The notes under the pieces were generated by a model. It was not told the DNA's origin and searched no databases. It worked only from the letters and a program-made list of their open reading frames with translations. From NCBI RefSeq assembly GCF_014842025.1, contig NZ_JACYUY010000023.1, positions 1-64,000 on the forward strand: a stretch of 64,000 nucleotides of DNA, in the 5' to 3' direction. This document shows, piece after piece, positions 7,997 through 15,476 of this stretch. This stretch comes from Massilia sp. CFBP 13721 (GTDB lineage: Bacteria > Pseudomonadota > Gammaproteobacteria > Burkholderiales > Burkholderiaceae_D). The stretch's first letter is position 1; the number at the start of each line of letters is the position of its first letter. Position numbers and translations under genes: made by a program.

Positions 7997-8154
7997 GAGC
8001 CTGTCCCGGCAGCCCGGAGTCGCTGCTGGCGCGCCTGACAAGCGGGAACTGCGTTGCTCGTCGTTGCATGGCGCAGCCATGCGGCCTCCTCGCGCCTTGC
8101 TCGCGCTTGCCATGCATCGCCATCAGCTTCCCCCGATCCACCGGGACAGACTCC
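7996..8154. repeat. MITE-like structured repeat, copy B
   Basis: This 159-bp element has terminal arms GGAGCCTGTCCCGG (7996-8009) and CCGGGACAGACTCC (8141-8154), complementary with one mismatch. It contains the same core as 1909-2071, with an inner hairpin GCATGGC/GCCATGC (8066-8072, 8076-8082). The outer arms differ in sequence from copy A but still pair. Copy B starts inside the stop codon of the YdcZ-type gene and ends about 100 bp before the PilT-like gene. Confidence 0.8.
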
Positions 8155-8198
8155 GGAAATTTCTCGTCAGCAGCTGCATTTTCTGACAGGCATGGTTC

Positions 8199-8204
8199 TA
8201 TAAT
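8199..8204 (+). promoter_or_regulatory. Candidate -10 box (TATAAT) of the PilT-like gene
   Basis: A perfect TATAAT lies 50 bp before the ATG at 8254 and just after the structured repeat. No good TTGACA match is found 16-18 bp upstream; a TGACA lies too close. The promoter is a weak inference from the -10 match. Confidence 0.35.
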
Positions 8205-8253
8205 GGTCGGTATTGTCTGAACGACACCTTCATTAGCCAGAGAACCACGCCCG

Positions 8254-9375
8254 ATGGAATTCCACCAGTCCTCGCAAATCCCCACGCTGTCGTATGTCGA
8301 AAACGAAGACCACCCGGTCTTCGGCACCCTGGTCGAGCAGATCCTGCACCTGCTGAATTCGCGCCTGGTGTTTTCCGACATCATCATCCACCAGAACAGC
8401 CCGCTGATGCTGCGCCAGCCGAAGGGGCTGGTGGCGGTGACGGATTCGCCGATCACGCGCGAGGAACTGGAAGAATTCTTCGAAGTCATCGAGCCGAACT
8501 GGGCCGAGCGCATCGCCGACCGCGCCTTCGACCGCTCGATCGACCTGCACACGGCGCGCATCCGCGCCAACTGCTTTACCTTCCAGGGCAAGAAACGCCT
8601 CGGCTGCGTGATCCGCCGCTTCCCCAAGGAGCCGCTGCCGCTCGCCGAACTCGGCCTCGACCGCGATGCCCAGGAATTCGCGCGCCTCACCAGCGGCCTG
8701 GTGCTGATCATCGGCGACACCTGCCAGGGCAAGTCGACCACGATCGCGTCGATGTTGGATGAGATCAACAAGCGCCGCTCGGGCCACATCATCACCATCG
8801 AAGACCCGGTCGAGACCCTGATCCCGCAGCGCAAATGCATCATCACCCAGCGCGAAGTCGGCATCGACGGCGACGTCGAAAGCTATTACCTCGGCGCGCT
8901 CGACGCCTTGCGCGAGCGCCCGGACGTGATCGTCATCGGCGAAATCCGCGACGCCCAGACGGCCCAGGAAGCGCTGGCCCTGGCCGAATCCGGCCCGCTG
9001 GTGCTGGCGACCCTGCATGCGCGCTCGACCGAGATGGGCCTGCAAAAGATGCTGCGCCTGCTCGGCAATTCCGACGCCCAGGCGCAAGCGCTGGCGCACG
9101 CCCTGCGCGGCGTGCTGTGCCAGGCGCTGCTGCCTTCGATCGAGGGCAACCGCTACCACCTGGCCACCGAATGCCTGACACCCGGCCCGACGGTGGTGCG
9201 CCTGATCGAGGAGGGCGAACTGGGCGCCCTGCGCGAACACATGAACAGCGGGCGCGATCCGGGCTGCCATACGATGAACGCCTCGCTGGAGCGGCTGCTC
9301 TCAAACCACAAGATCGGGATCGACGATGCGCGCGCGGCGACGACGGACCGGGTTGGATTTGCAGACCTGGTCTGA
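8254..9375 (+). CDS. PilT/PilU-like type IV pilus retraction ATPase (orphan)
   Basis: This 373-residue hexameric secretion ATPase of the PilT family would power retraction of type IV pili from the cytoplasmic face. Its Walker A is GDTCQGKST (about 153-161), a valid GxxxxGKST. The Asp box is IITIEDPVETL, Walker B is VIVIGEIRDAQ, and TLHARS forms the His box. The C-terminus is longer than the usual PilT AIRNLI region. No other pilus gene is nearby, so it would work with components encoded elsewhere. PilU is an alternative name; the exact sub-family is uncertain. Confidence 0.85.
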   Translation: MEFHQSSQIPTLSYVENEDHPVFGTLVEQILHLLNSRLVFSDIIIHQNSPLMLRQPKGLVAVTDSPITREELEEFFEVIEPNWAERIADRAFDRSIDLHTARIRANCFTFQGKKRLGCVIRRFPKEPLPLAELGLDRDAQEFARLTSGLVLIIGDTCQGKSTTIASMLDEINKRRSGHIITIEDPVETLIPQRKCIITQREVGIDGDVESYYLGALDALRERPDVIVIGEIRDAQTAQEALALAESGPLVLATLHARSTEMGLQKMLRLLGNSDAQAQALAHALRGVLCQALLPSIEGNRYHLATECLTPGPTVVRLIEEGELGALREHMNSGRDPGCHTMNASLERLLSNHKIGIDDARAATTDRVGFADLV

Positions 9376-9814
9376 ACGCCTGGGGTCCGACATGTGGACT
9401 TGCACCTTCGCGCAGTCTCTGCCCCAGTGCGCCGGCTTCGACCTATGGCCACGCTTGAACTTCCAGTTGAGCTCGAGTCCGATTGTCGATCTGATTGAAG
9501 CCGCCTGACCCCAGCTCGCCTTAAGGCTGGGATGGAAGGCATCAACCTGTCCTCGATTGCCCATAAATGTCTAGACATTCAGGCGCTTAATTTAGAAATT
9601 GTCCATTGCCTGACGTGGAATTGACCCACAATCCAATCGTGCGTGCTTTTGTGTAGCAACACTGTCCCGTTATATTTACTTCTGAAGTGAATAGCTGGTG
9701 CCGGATGTCCCACCTCCGGTACGACATCCATCGAGGCTTTGCTTCAGCGCTCGGTCACTGGCGACTGATCCGTGCGGCAGGGCCTCGCCAGTTCGATAAC
9801 CGATTGGAGACTTC
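9376..9814. other. 439-bp intergenic region, AT-richer, no convincing gene
   Basis: The first 190 bp after the PilT-like gene can be read in frames of 60-87 codons on either strand, but none has a ribosome-binding site or a recognisable family. They may be a decayed remnant. From about 9560 the region becomes clearly AT-richer and should hold the promoter of the fasciclin gene. An inverted repeat GGATGTC (9703-9709) / GACATCC (9723-9729) is present, about 85 bp before the ATG. Confidence 0.5.
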
Positions 9815-10768
9815 ATGAACGTACGACATTTTCTGAAATCAGGATTCGCAGTCCTGGCACTGGCCACCGTACTTGGTGGCTGCGGCAGCAGCGATGACGA
9901 TGATGCGCCGGCTGCCCCGAATATTGCCGAGGTCGCGAAGCAGCAGGGCTTCAATGCCCTGCTGGCAGCATCGACCAAGGCCGGCATCACGGGAACGCTC
10001 ACGGATGCAAATGCTCAATTGACCGTGTTTGCGCCGACCGACCAGGCTTTCACCGACCTGGCCGTCAGACTCGGGTTTGCAAATGCGACAGCCATGGTCG
10101 ATGCACTGCCGGCTCCGGCCCTGCAGAGCATCCTGACCTACCACGTGTTGGGAAGCAAGAAGCTCGCCGCCGACCTGGCAGCCGGCGGGCCAGTCCAGAC
10201 GACCGCCTACAGCTACGCCAACTCGCCTACCCGACTGACATTCGATTTCAGCAATGGGGTGAAAATCACCGACGCGGCGTTGACGGTCGCAACCGTGACG
10301 ACCCCGAATGTTGTTGCCAGCAATGGCGTCATTCACGCGGTGGACAAGGTATTGGTGCCGCCAGGGGTGCTCAACATCGTGCAGATGGCACAAGCCAACC
10401 CGCAGTTCAGTTCGCTCGTCACGGCCGTCGTCGCCGCCGACCTGCGCGGCACCCTGAGCGGCGCAGGCCCCTTCACGGTATTTGCCCCGACAAATGCCGC
10501 CTTTGCCGCCGCGCCGCAAAACCTGAGCGTGACGCAGCTGCGTACCGTCCTCACCTACCACGTGCTGGGCAGCCAGGTGCTGTCGACGCAGATTCCATTT
10601 GGAACGCCCGTGCCGACGGTGGCCGGTCAGTCCATCACGATCACCGCCGGTACGCCGCCGACGATCAGGGACACCACGGCGCTGCAGGCAAAGATCGTTG
10701 CTGTCGATGTAAGGGCCAGCAACGGGGTCATCCACGTGATCGATAAAGTGCTGATTCCGACCCTGTAA
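9815..10768 (+). CDS. Lipoprotein with two fasciclin (FAS1) domains
   Basis: This 317-residue protein has a lipoprotein signal with lipobox LGGC (Cys23), followed by GSSDDDD. Acidic residues just after the Cys make either inner- or outer-membrane retention possible. Two FAS1 domains follow (about 38-173 and 176-316). Each has the H1 motif (LTVFAPTDQAF; FTVFAPTNAAF), the YH motif (LTYHVLGS in both) and the H2-like end (GVIHAVDKVL; GVIHVIDKVL). FAS1 proteins mediate adhesion at cell surfaces. The two domains clearly arose by duplication. The start follows ATTGGAGACTTC. A terminator follows at 10794. Confidence 0.92.
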   Translation: MNVRHFLKSGFAVLALATVLGGCGSSDDDDAPAAPNIAEVAKQQGFNALLAASTKAGITGTLTDANAQLTVFAPTDQAFTDLAVRLGFANATAMVDALPAPALQSILTYHVLGSKKLAADLAAGGPVQTTAYSYANSPTRLTFDFSNGVKITDAALTVATVTTPNVVASNGVIHAVDKVLVPPGVLNIVQMAQANPQFSSLVTAVVAADLRGTLSGAGPFTVFAPTNAAFAAAPQNLSVTQLRTVLTYHVLGSQVLSTQIPFGTPVPTVAGQSITITAGTPPTIRDTTALQAKIVAVDVRASNGVIHVIDKVLIPTL

Positions 10769-10793
10769 GCGTGCAGGCGGGCATCCTATAAGG

Positions 10794-10821
10794 CCGGTGG
10801 CGTGCGCGTCACCGGTTTTTT
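10794..10821 (+). terminator. Rho-independent terminator after the fasciclin gene
   Basis: CCGGTGGC (10794-10801) pairs with GTCACCGG (10808-10815) with G-T/A-type slack in the centre, and six T residues follow directly (10816-10821). It lies 25 bp after the stop codon. Confidence 0.85.
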
Positions 10822-10829
10822 CTGCCTGA

Positions 10830-10849
10830 TCCAGCGGCACGCTGCGGTA
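10830..10849. repeat. 20-bp direct repeat, left copy
   Basis: TCCAGCGGCACGCTGCGGTA is identical to 11646-11665, which encodes the C-terminal residues of the triheme cytochrome on the minus strand. The two copies bracket the secreted hypothetical gene at 11081-11620. A 20-bp exact match within 0.8 kb is not expected by chance. Confidence 0.85.
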
Positions 10850-11080
10850 TGTCAGGCTTCATTCACATCTTGCAATACGGTAAAACCTGCCCAATGGCAT
10901 TTATTTTATCGATGTGACATTTGGCGCATTTTCCCATCAATTTATTTGGCATCATGCAAATTTTGTTCATGCCAGTAGATCGGCAATGCCCAGCCCCTGA
11001 GCGGGCGTGAGAAAACGCATCACCTGCGTGCTGCTTCCCGCCAGGCGACGTCCCACTAGATCCCGTTTGAAAGGAAACGC
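10850..11080. other. AT-rich intergenic region before the secreted hypothetical gene
   Basis: This stretch has much lower GC than its surroundings, with runs such as GCATTTATTTTATCGATG and CAATTTATTTGGC. No gene is seen. It should contain the promoter of the gene at 11081. With the direct repeat at 10830, it marks the left part of a possibly inserted segment. Confidence 0.5.
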
Positions 11081-11620
11081 ATGAAATTCGCTGTTCACGC
11101 CGCGCTCGGTTTATCGCTGGCCGTGGCGGCCCCGGCATTCACCGCTACCGCCGCGCCCGCGCCGCACGCCGGCGCATCCAGCGCCGCGCACGTCAAAGCC
11201 GTACAGGATCTGCTGGGCGCGATGCAGGTCGAGAACGTCCTGCGCGGCGTCGCCGCCCGCAGCCGCTTTCCAAGCGAGGCGCAGCGCAAGGCCGTGTTCG
11301 CCAAGCTCGAGAAGACTTCGCCCGCGGAAGTGTACCGGCGCCTGGCGCCGCCGCTGGCAAGCGTCGTGTCGCTCGACACCGCAACCGAGATGACGCGCTT
11401 CTACACCACGCCTTACGGCAAGAAGCTCATCCACAGGAAGTACAACAGCGGTGCGCAGGTCATGCTGCCGGGCGCGCGGCCGTTCGTCGCGCCGGAAGAG
11501 GCGACGGAGCGCAAGCGCGCCGCCTATGTCCTGGCGAGCAAGGAACTCGCCGCCGCGGAACCGGCGATCGAGCGCGAAGCATTCAAGCTGCTCCAGCAGA
11601 TGAGCAAGGAACAGCGCTGA
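11081..11620 (+). CDS. Secreted hypothetical protein (DUF2059-like)
   Basis: This 179-residue protein has a signal peptide (MKFAVHAALGLSLAVAAPAFTATAA). The mature part is helical and rich in Ala, Lys and Arg, with AVQDLLGAMQVENVLRG near the start and EMTRFYTTPYGKKLIHRKY in the middle. This recalls the DUF2059 family, whose members have FYxTPxGKK segments; its function is unknown. The location is predicted to be periplasmic. The start follows AAAGGAAACGC. The gene is bracketed by a 20-bp direct repeat (10830-10849, 11646-11665) and preceded by AT-rich DNA, which suggests a later arrival. Confidence 0.75.
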   Translation: MKFAVHAALGLSLAVAAPAFTATAAPAPHAGASSAAHVKAVQDLLGAMQVENVLRGVAARSRFPSEAQRKAVFAKLEKTSPAEVYRRLAPPLASVVSLDTATEMTRFYTTPYGKKLIHRKYNSGAQVMLPGARPFVAPEEATERKRAAYVLASKELAAAEPAIEREAFKLLQQMSKEQR

Positions 11621-11641
11621 GGACTGCCCGGCAGGGCGTTT

Positions 11642-12910
11642 TCAGTCCAGCGGCACGCTGCGGTAGCGATTCACCTCGGCCGGCGAAACCGGCGCGGCCG
11701 CATTGCCCCAACTGGCGCGCAGGTAACTCACCAGCGTCGCCACCTCGGTGTCGCCCAGCGCGTACCCGAACGGCGGCATGCCGTAGGGGCGCGGATTGCC
11801 CTGCGTGCCGGGCGCGAAGCCGCCGTTGAGCACGACGCGGATTGCGTTGACCGGCTCGGCCATGCTCAGGGCGCGGTTGCCCGCCAGCGCCGGATACGGA
11901 CCTTTCCCTTCGCCACGCTCGCCGTGGCAGGCGGCGCAGTGCTGGCCATACAGTTTTTCGCCGGCCAGCATGGTCTGTTCAGGCGGCCTGGGCGCGGCCG
12001 TGCGGTCGTCGGCAGCGGCGGCCGGCAGCGATTTCAGGTAGACCGCCATGGCGCCGAGGTCGTCCGGCGTCAGGTATTGCAGGCTTTGCGCCACGACTTC
12101 CGCCATCGGCCCGGTGACGCTGGCGCCGGGGGCGACGCCGGTGCCGAGCAGTTGCACGATATGCGCCTCGCTCCATGTTCCCAGGCCCGCTTCACCGTCG
12201 GACGTCAGCGACGGCGCGTACCAGCCGATGGTCGGGATCAGGCCGCCGCCGAGGGTGCTGTCGGTCGCGCCGAAGCGATTCCGGGTGCTGTGGCAGGCGG
12301 CGCAGTGGCCGAGACCTTCGACCAGGTAGGCGCCACGGTTCCAGCGCGCGTCCTTGGTCGCATCCGGCTGCTGCACGCCCGGCTTGAAGTAGAGCAGGCG
12401 CCAGCCGGCCAGCGTGAGCTGCTGGTTGTAGGGGAAGCGCAGCTCGTGCGGCGCGTTTTGCTGGCGCACCGGCGGCAGGCTGCGCAGGTAGGCAAACAGC
12501 GCGTCGGCGTCCGGCCGCGTCACCTTCGTGTAATTCGTGTAGGGGAAAGCCGGATACAGCAGGCGGCCATTCTGCGATTTGCCGTTGTGCAGGGCGCGCC
12601 AGAAATCGTCGGGCGTCCAGTTGCCGATGCCGGTGCCGGGTTCCGGCGTGATGTTCGGCGCCACCAGGCGGCCGAAGGGCGTATCGAGGGCGCGTCCACC
12701 GGCATAGGGCACGCCGCCGCGCGCCGTGTGGCAGGCCATGCAGTCGCCGGCGCGCGCCAGGTAGGCGCCGCGCGCGAGGTTGGCCTCGGTGGCGGCGTGG
12801 TCGGCGGGCGAATGCGCGGCGATGAATTCCTCGCGCGGCCAGGCCAGGGCAACAGCCGCTGCCGCCACGGCCAGCAGCGCAAGCAAGCCGATGCGGATGC
12901 GCCGCTTCAT
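11642..12910 (-). CDS. Triheme cytochrome c, dehydrogenase electron-transfer subunit type
   Basis: This 422-residue protein has an N-terminal membrane/signal segment (IGLLALLAVAAAAVALAW) and three heme c sites (CMACH, CAACH, CAACH). This arrangement is typical of the cytochrome subunits of membrane-bound alcohol, gluconate and sugar dehydrogenases, which pass electrons from periplasmic oxidation to ubiquinone or oxidases. The start at 12910 (MKRRIRIG) overlaps the stop of the upstream diheme gene as ATGA, so translation is coupled. No catalytic subunit is adjacent; the related cytochrome at 21006-22388 does have one. Confidence 0.88.
   Translation of the reverse strand: MKRRIRIGLLALLAVAAAAVALAWPREEFIAAHSPADHAATEANLARGAYLARAGDCMACHTARGGVPYAGGRALDTPFGRLVAPNITPEPGTGIGNWTPDDFWRALHNGKSQNGRLLYPAFPYTNYTKVTRPDADALFAYLRSLPPVRQQNAPHELRFPYNQQLTLAGWRLLYFKPGVQQPDATKDARWNRGAYLVEGLGHCAACHSTRNRFGATDSTLGGGLIPTIGWYAPSLTSDGEAGLGTWSEAHIVQLLGTGVAPGASVTGPMAEVVAQSLQYLTPDDLGAMAVYLKSLPAAAADDRTAAPRPPEQTMLAGEKLYGQHCAACHGERGEGKGPYPALAGNRALSMAEPVNAIRVVLNGGFAPGTQGNPRPYGMPPFGYALGDTEVATLVSYLRASWGNAAAPVSPAEVNRYRSVPLD
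11646..11665. repeat. 20-bp direct repeat, right copy
   Basis: Identical to 10830-10849. This copy lies in the last codons of the triheme cytochrome gene. If the segment between the copies was inserted, this is the copy that kept the reading frame intact. Confidence 0.85.
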
Positions 12911-13632
12911 GGCGCGCTCCCGCATGCCATCGGCAAGGGGCTGGTGAGACGTTCGGCCGGCCGCGCGCCGGGGGGCGTCGGCTGGGCCGCCAGCCAGGCC
13001 GAGATGGCGGCGACGTCGCCCGGCCCCAGGCGCTCGGCGATCGTCGCCATGCAGTCGGGCACATGGGCGCGGCGCACCTTGTTGCGCCAGGCGCCGAACT
13101 GGGCATTCACATAATCGCGCGGCAGGTTCAGCAAGCCGGGAATCGCGGGCGCCACGCCGGCCAGCTGCTGGCCGTGGCAGGCAATGCAGGCCGGCACTCT
13201 CAAGCTTGTGTCGCCGCGCCGTACCAGCTGCTCGCCGCGCGCAAGGATGGCTCGAGCGGCGGCAGGGGCAACCGTGGGCGCGGCGGGCGCCGGGACCGGC
13301 GGATGCTGGTTCGAAAAGTAGTCGGCGATCTCGTGCAGGTAGGGATCGGGCAGGTGGGTGACCATCCAGGTCATGAGCGGATACTGGCGCCGCCCGTCGC
13401 GGAAGTTCACCAGCTGGTTGTACAGGTAGCCGCCCGGTTTGCCGGCGATGCGCGGGAAGTAGACGCCGCCGACGTTCGTCCCTGCGCCATCTTTTGGCGC
13501 ATGGCAGGCGATGCAGGCGGCGACGCGCTGTTCAAGGGTGTCGGGGACGGTGGCGCTCTTCTGCGCCGCGGCCACGAAGGGCAGGGCGCAGAAGAGTAGA
13601 GCTGAAAAACGTAGCGGGGCAGAGAGCGGCAT
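12907..13632 (-). CDS. Diheme cytochrome c (c4-like)
   Basis: This 241-residue protein has a signal peptide (LLFCALPFVAAAQ) and two CIACH heme-binding sites in two similar halves: VAACIACHAPKDG with FPRIAGKPGGYLYNQLVNFRDG, and PACIACHGQQL with PGLLNLPRDYVNAQF. This is the layout of cytochrome c4-type proteins, which are periplasmic electron carriers. Distal Met ligands are likely in MTWM and MATI. It is the first gene of a two-gene operon, overlapping the triheme gene by 4 bp. An inverted repeat GGTTATC-N11-GATAACC lies just upstream of the start. Confidence 0.88.
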   Translation of the reverse strand: MPLSAPLRFSALLFCALPFVAAAQKSATVPDTLEQRVAACIACHAPKDGAGTNVGGVYFPRIAGKPGGYLYNQLVNFRDGRRQYPLMTWMVTHLPDPYLHEIADYFSNQHPPVPAPAAPTVAPAAARAILARGEQLVRRGDTSLRVPACIACHGQQLAGVAPAIPGLLNLPRDYVNAQFGAWRNKVRRAHVPDCMATIAERLGPGDVAAISAWLAAQPTPPGARPAERLTSPLPMACGSAP

Positions 13633-13642
13633 ACGGCATCCA

Positions 13643-13667
13643 GGTTATCGATAGCATCATGATAACC
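13643..13667. promoter_or_regulatory. Inverted repeat upstream of the cytochrome operon (candidate operator)
   Basis: GGTTATC (13643-13649) and GATAACC (13661-13667) are perfectly complementary with an 11-bp spacer, 10 bp upstream of the diheme cytochrome start at 13632. It could be an operator or the end of the exonuclease transcript; there is no T-run to favour a terminator. Confidence 0.35.
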
Positions 13668-13686
13668 CATCGGCCAGGTGCTCAGC

Positions 13687-14283
13687 TCATGTTGGTGGGT
13701 TGGCCCGCCAGTGGCGATACAGCTTGAGCGCCACATGGGCGTCGTCCGCCGCATACTGGATCTGCTGTGGCGACAGGCGCGGCAGCGCCCAGTTGGTGGT
13801 GGTGATGCGTTTCGACTTGGCCAGGCGCTGGCCGAAGAAGCGCGCCACCGCGGTTTTCGCGCCCAGCGTGTTGCGCTCGCCGCGCCGGCGCAGGGTGGTC
13901 GACAGGTCGACCACGTTCTGCGTCTCGATGCCGAGCTTGCTGCGCAGACGGCGCAAATCGTCGCCCAGGCCGAAGCCCACTTTCAGGATGTCCGGGGCTT
14001 CCAGTACTGCGCGCAGCAAATCGACGCTGGCCGGGTCGGGCCGGGCGCCGATCTGGAACAGGTAGGCGGTGCTGTCGGTGGCCAGCTGCACCAGGTGCGG
14101 ACCGGTCGATTCCTCGCCTTTGGCGAAGGTCGGCTTCGATTCGGTATCGAAGCCGACCACGTCGGTGCCTGTGAGCGCGGCCAGGGCGGCGGCGGCCTCG
14201 GCCTCGGACTTCACCAGCACCACGTCCGCCAAGGCAATGCCATTGTAGGGCGGCAGGTCTTCCTGCTCCGCGACTGAACTCAT
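13687..14283 (-). CDS. DEDDy-type 3'-5' exonuclease
   Basis: This 198-residue protein of the RNase D/DnaQ-like fold has the exonuclease motifs VVGFDTESKPTF (Exo I, Asp and Glu), VGFGLGDDLRRL (Exo II, Asp) and QIQYAADDAHVAL (Exo III, Tyr and Asp of the DEDDy class). It would remove nucleotides from 3' ends of RNA or DNA in the cytoplasm; the substrate is not defined. No HRDC domain is present, unlike RNase D. The start at 14283 (MSSVAEQE) was chosen because it lies 13 bp after the ProQ stop. It is probably in an operon with proQ. Confidence 0.88.
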   Translation of the reverse strand: MSSVAEQEDLPPYNGIALADVVLVKSEAEAAAALAALTGTDVVGFDTESKPTFAKGEESTGPHLVQLATDSTAYLFQIGARPDPASVDLLRAVLEAPDILKVGFGLGDDLRRLRSKLGIETQNVVDLSTTLRRRGERNTLGAKTAVARFFGQRLAKSKRITTTNWALPRLSPQQIQYAADDAHVALKLYRHWRANPPT

Positions 14284-14296
14284 CGGGTCCTGCAAA

Positions 14297-14893
14297 TCAG
14301 CCGCGCGAGAATTTCGAGGCGAGCTGCTGCAGCTTTTCCTGGCGCAGGCGCGCCGCTTCCGCTTCGGCGGCCGCCGCCTTTTCAAGCTTCTTGCGCTCGG
14401 CTTCTTTCTTGAAGCGCAGTTGCAGCTGTTCCTTGGCGTGCAGGCGGTGGGTGTCGGTCACTTCCGCGCCGGCCACGCCGTCGAGGTCGTAGCGCACGGT
14501 GGCCTTTTCCATCGCGCGCAGGTAGCGCATCGAACCGGTGTGGATGCCGAGCGCGGCGCGCATGGTCTTGCGGTCGAGGCCCGGGATGCGCGACAGCAGT
14601 TGCTTGTCGATGCCGATGGCGAGCGGCAGGCAATCGCGGAAGGCCGGGAATTGCTGCTGCAACTGCTTGAGCAGGGCGCGTGCCGACGGGGCGGGCGCGC
14701 CTGGCGCCGCGGCTGGCGTGCCTTCAGCGCTCGTCTCGGGCGTGTCGGCCAGCGCCTCGACTGGGGTCGATTGCGCGTCGCTTTCCTGCGCGCCCTGCTG
14801 GGTCGTCGCCTCCGTGTTCGGGGTATCGGCTGGGGAAGGGGGGGTGGCGTCGACAGATTCGGCGGCAGAACTAATGGGTTTCATTGACTTCAT
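14297..14893 (-). CDS. proQ: ProQ/FinO-family RNA chaperone
   Basis: ProQ proteins bind structured RNAs and 3' ends and stabilise mRNAs and sRNAs. This 198-residue protein begins with about 65 Thr/Ser/Pro/Ala-rich disordered residues. A FinO domain follows (about 68-155) with LLKQLQQQFPAF, LPLAIGIDKQLL, RAALGIHTGSMRYLRAM and RYDLDG. It ends in a basic, Ala/Lys-rich coiled-coil tail. The domain order is the reverse of E. coli ProQ, which has its FinO domain first, but is normal for many betaproteobacterial members. The first ATG (MKSMKP) is used; a second is three codons later. Confidence 0.88.
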   Translation of the reverse strand: MKSMKPISSAAESVDATPPSPADTPNTEATTQQGAQESDAQSTPVEALADTPETSAEGTPAAAPGAPAPSARALLKQLQQQFPAFRDCLPLAIGIDKQLLSRIPGLDRKTMRAALGIHTGSMRYLRAMEKATVRYDLDGVAGAEVTDTHRLHAKEQLQLRFKKEAERKKLEKAAAAEAEAARLRQEKLQQLASKFSRG

Positions 14894-15195
14894 GGTAATA
14901 ACAGGAATCCGAAGGATAGCATGCTGGCTCGCACTAGTGCGCTGCCAATCGTGTGACTTCTGCCGAGCAGGCGAGGTTGAGCGGTAGGACGGTCAGTGAC
15001 GCACGATGAGCGCAAGCCCGCGCTCCCGTTCGCGAAATCGTGTATGATCCGCCTCTTGCCTTGCGCACGGCTTGCGTCGGCGCAGACGGACTTGAGAGTC
15101 GTCGTGGACTAAAAAACAACAATATGTGGTTTGCTTATATCGCTTATCCGATATATCAATTATCACCAATTCTTGCCTTAAGGCATAATGTTGCC

Positions 15196-15258
15196 TGTCC
15201 CGTCTCTTCAATCCGACCGAGATAGATGCAAGCCCGTTTCAGCCAACGGGCTTTTTTT
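15196..15258 (+). ncRNA. Candidate small RNA upstream of rpoD
   Basis: A promoter-like TTATCA-N18-CATAAT at 15160-15189 is followed about 7 bp later by roughly 63 nt that end in a classic terminator (stem AGCCCGTT/AACGGGCT, then seven T). The nearest plus-strand gene upstream ends at 11620, and the genes in between run the other way. So the terminator must serve a transcript starting in this gap. An attenuator in the rpoD leader is an alternative. The 5' end is a guess. Confidence 0.4.
15231..15258 (+). terminator. Rho-independent terminator upstream of rpoD
   Basis: AGCCCGTT (15231-15238) and AACGGGCT (15245-15252) form a perfect 8-bp stem with a 6-base loop, followed by a T-run ending at 15258. 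On the minus strand there is no T-run after the stem, so it acts on plus-strand transcription. Confidence 0.85.
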
Positions 15259-15476
15259 CGTTTTGACATGCATACCGCGATCCTGACCACTGCCTCTTTT
15301 CATCCTGCCTCTTCCGCATCCGGCCGCGCCGCATGCCGCAGGTGAAGATGCGCTTGATTCAGGCTTGACCGTCCTGATATAGGACCCTTCCCGATACCCT
15401 TAACTGCGGCGCGTTTGAAGCCGTGGTGACCATTTGACCTCGCAGGCGCGCACCCGCCTCGACAGGAGAGTTTTTC

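Larger units (their letters stand above)
14894..15476. other. 583-bp divergent control region between proQ and rpoD
   Basis: No protein gene is supported. The first half holds the proQ promoter on the minus strand. From about 15110 the DNA is AT-rich (TTATATCGCTTATCCGATAT). It contains a promoter-like pair TTATCA (15160-15165) and CATAAT (15184-15189), followed by a terminator at 15231-15258. The remaining 218 bp up to the rpoD ATG should carry its own promoter and leader. The rpoD ribosome-binding site is ACAGGAGAG. Confidence 0.6.

Noticed and set aside
15040..15260. tRNA gene upstream of rpoD
   Set aside because: TTCAATCCG resembles a T-loop, but no cloverleaf with acceptor and anticodon arms can be formed.
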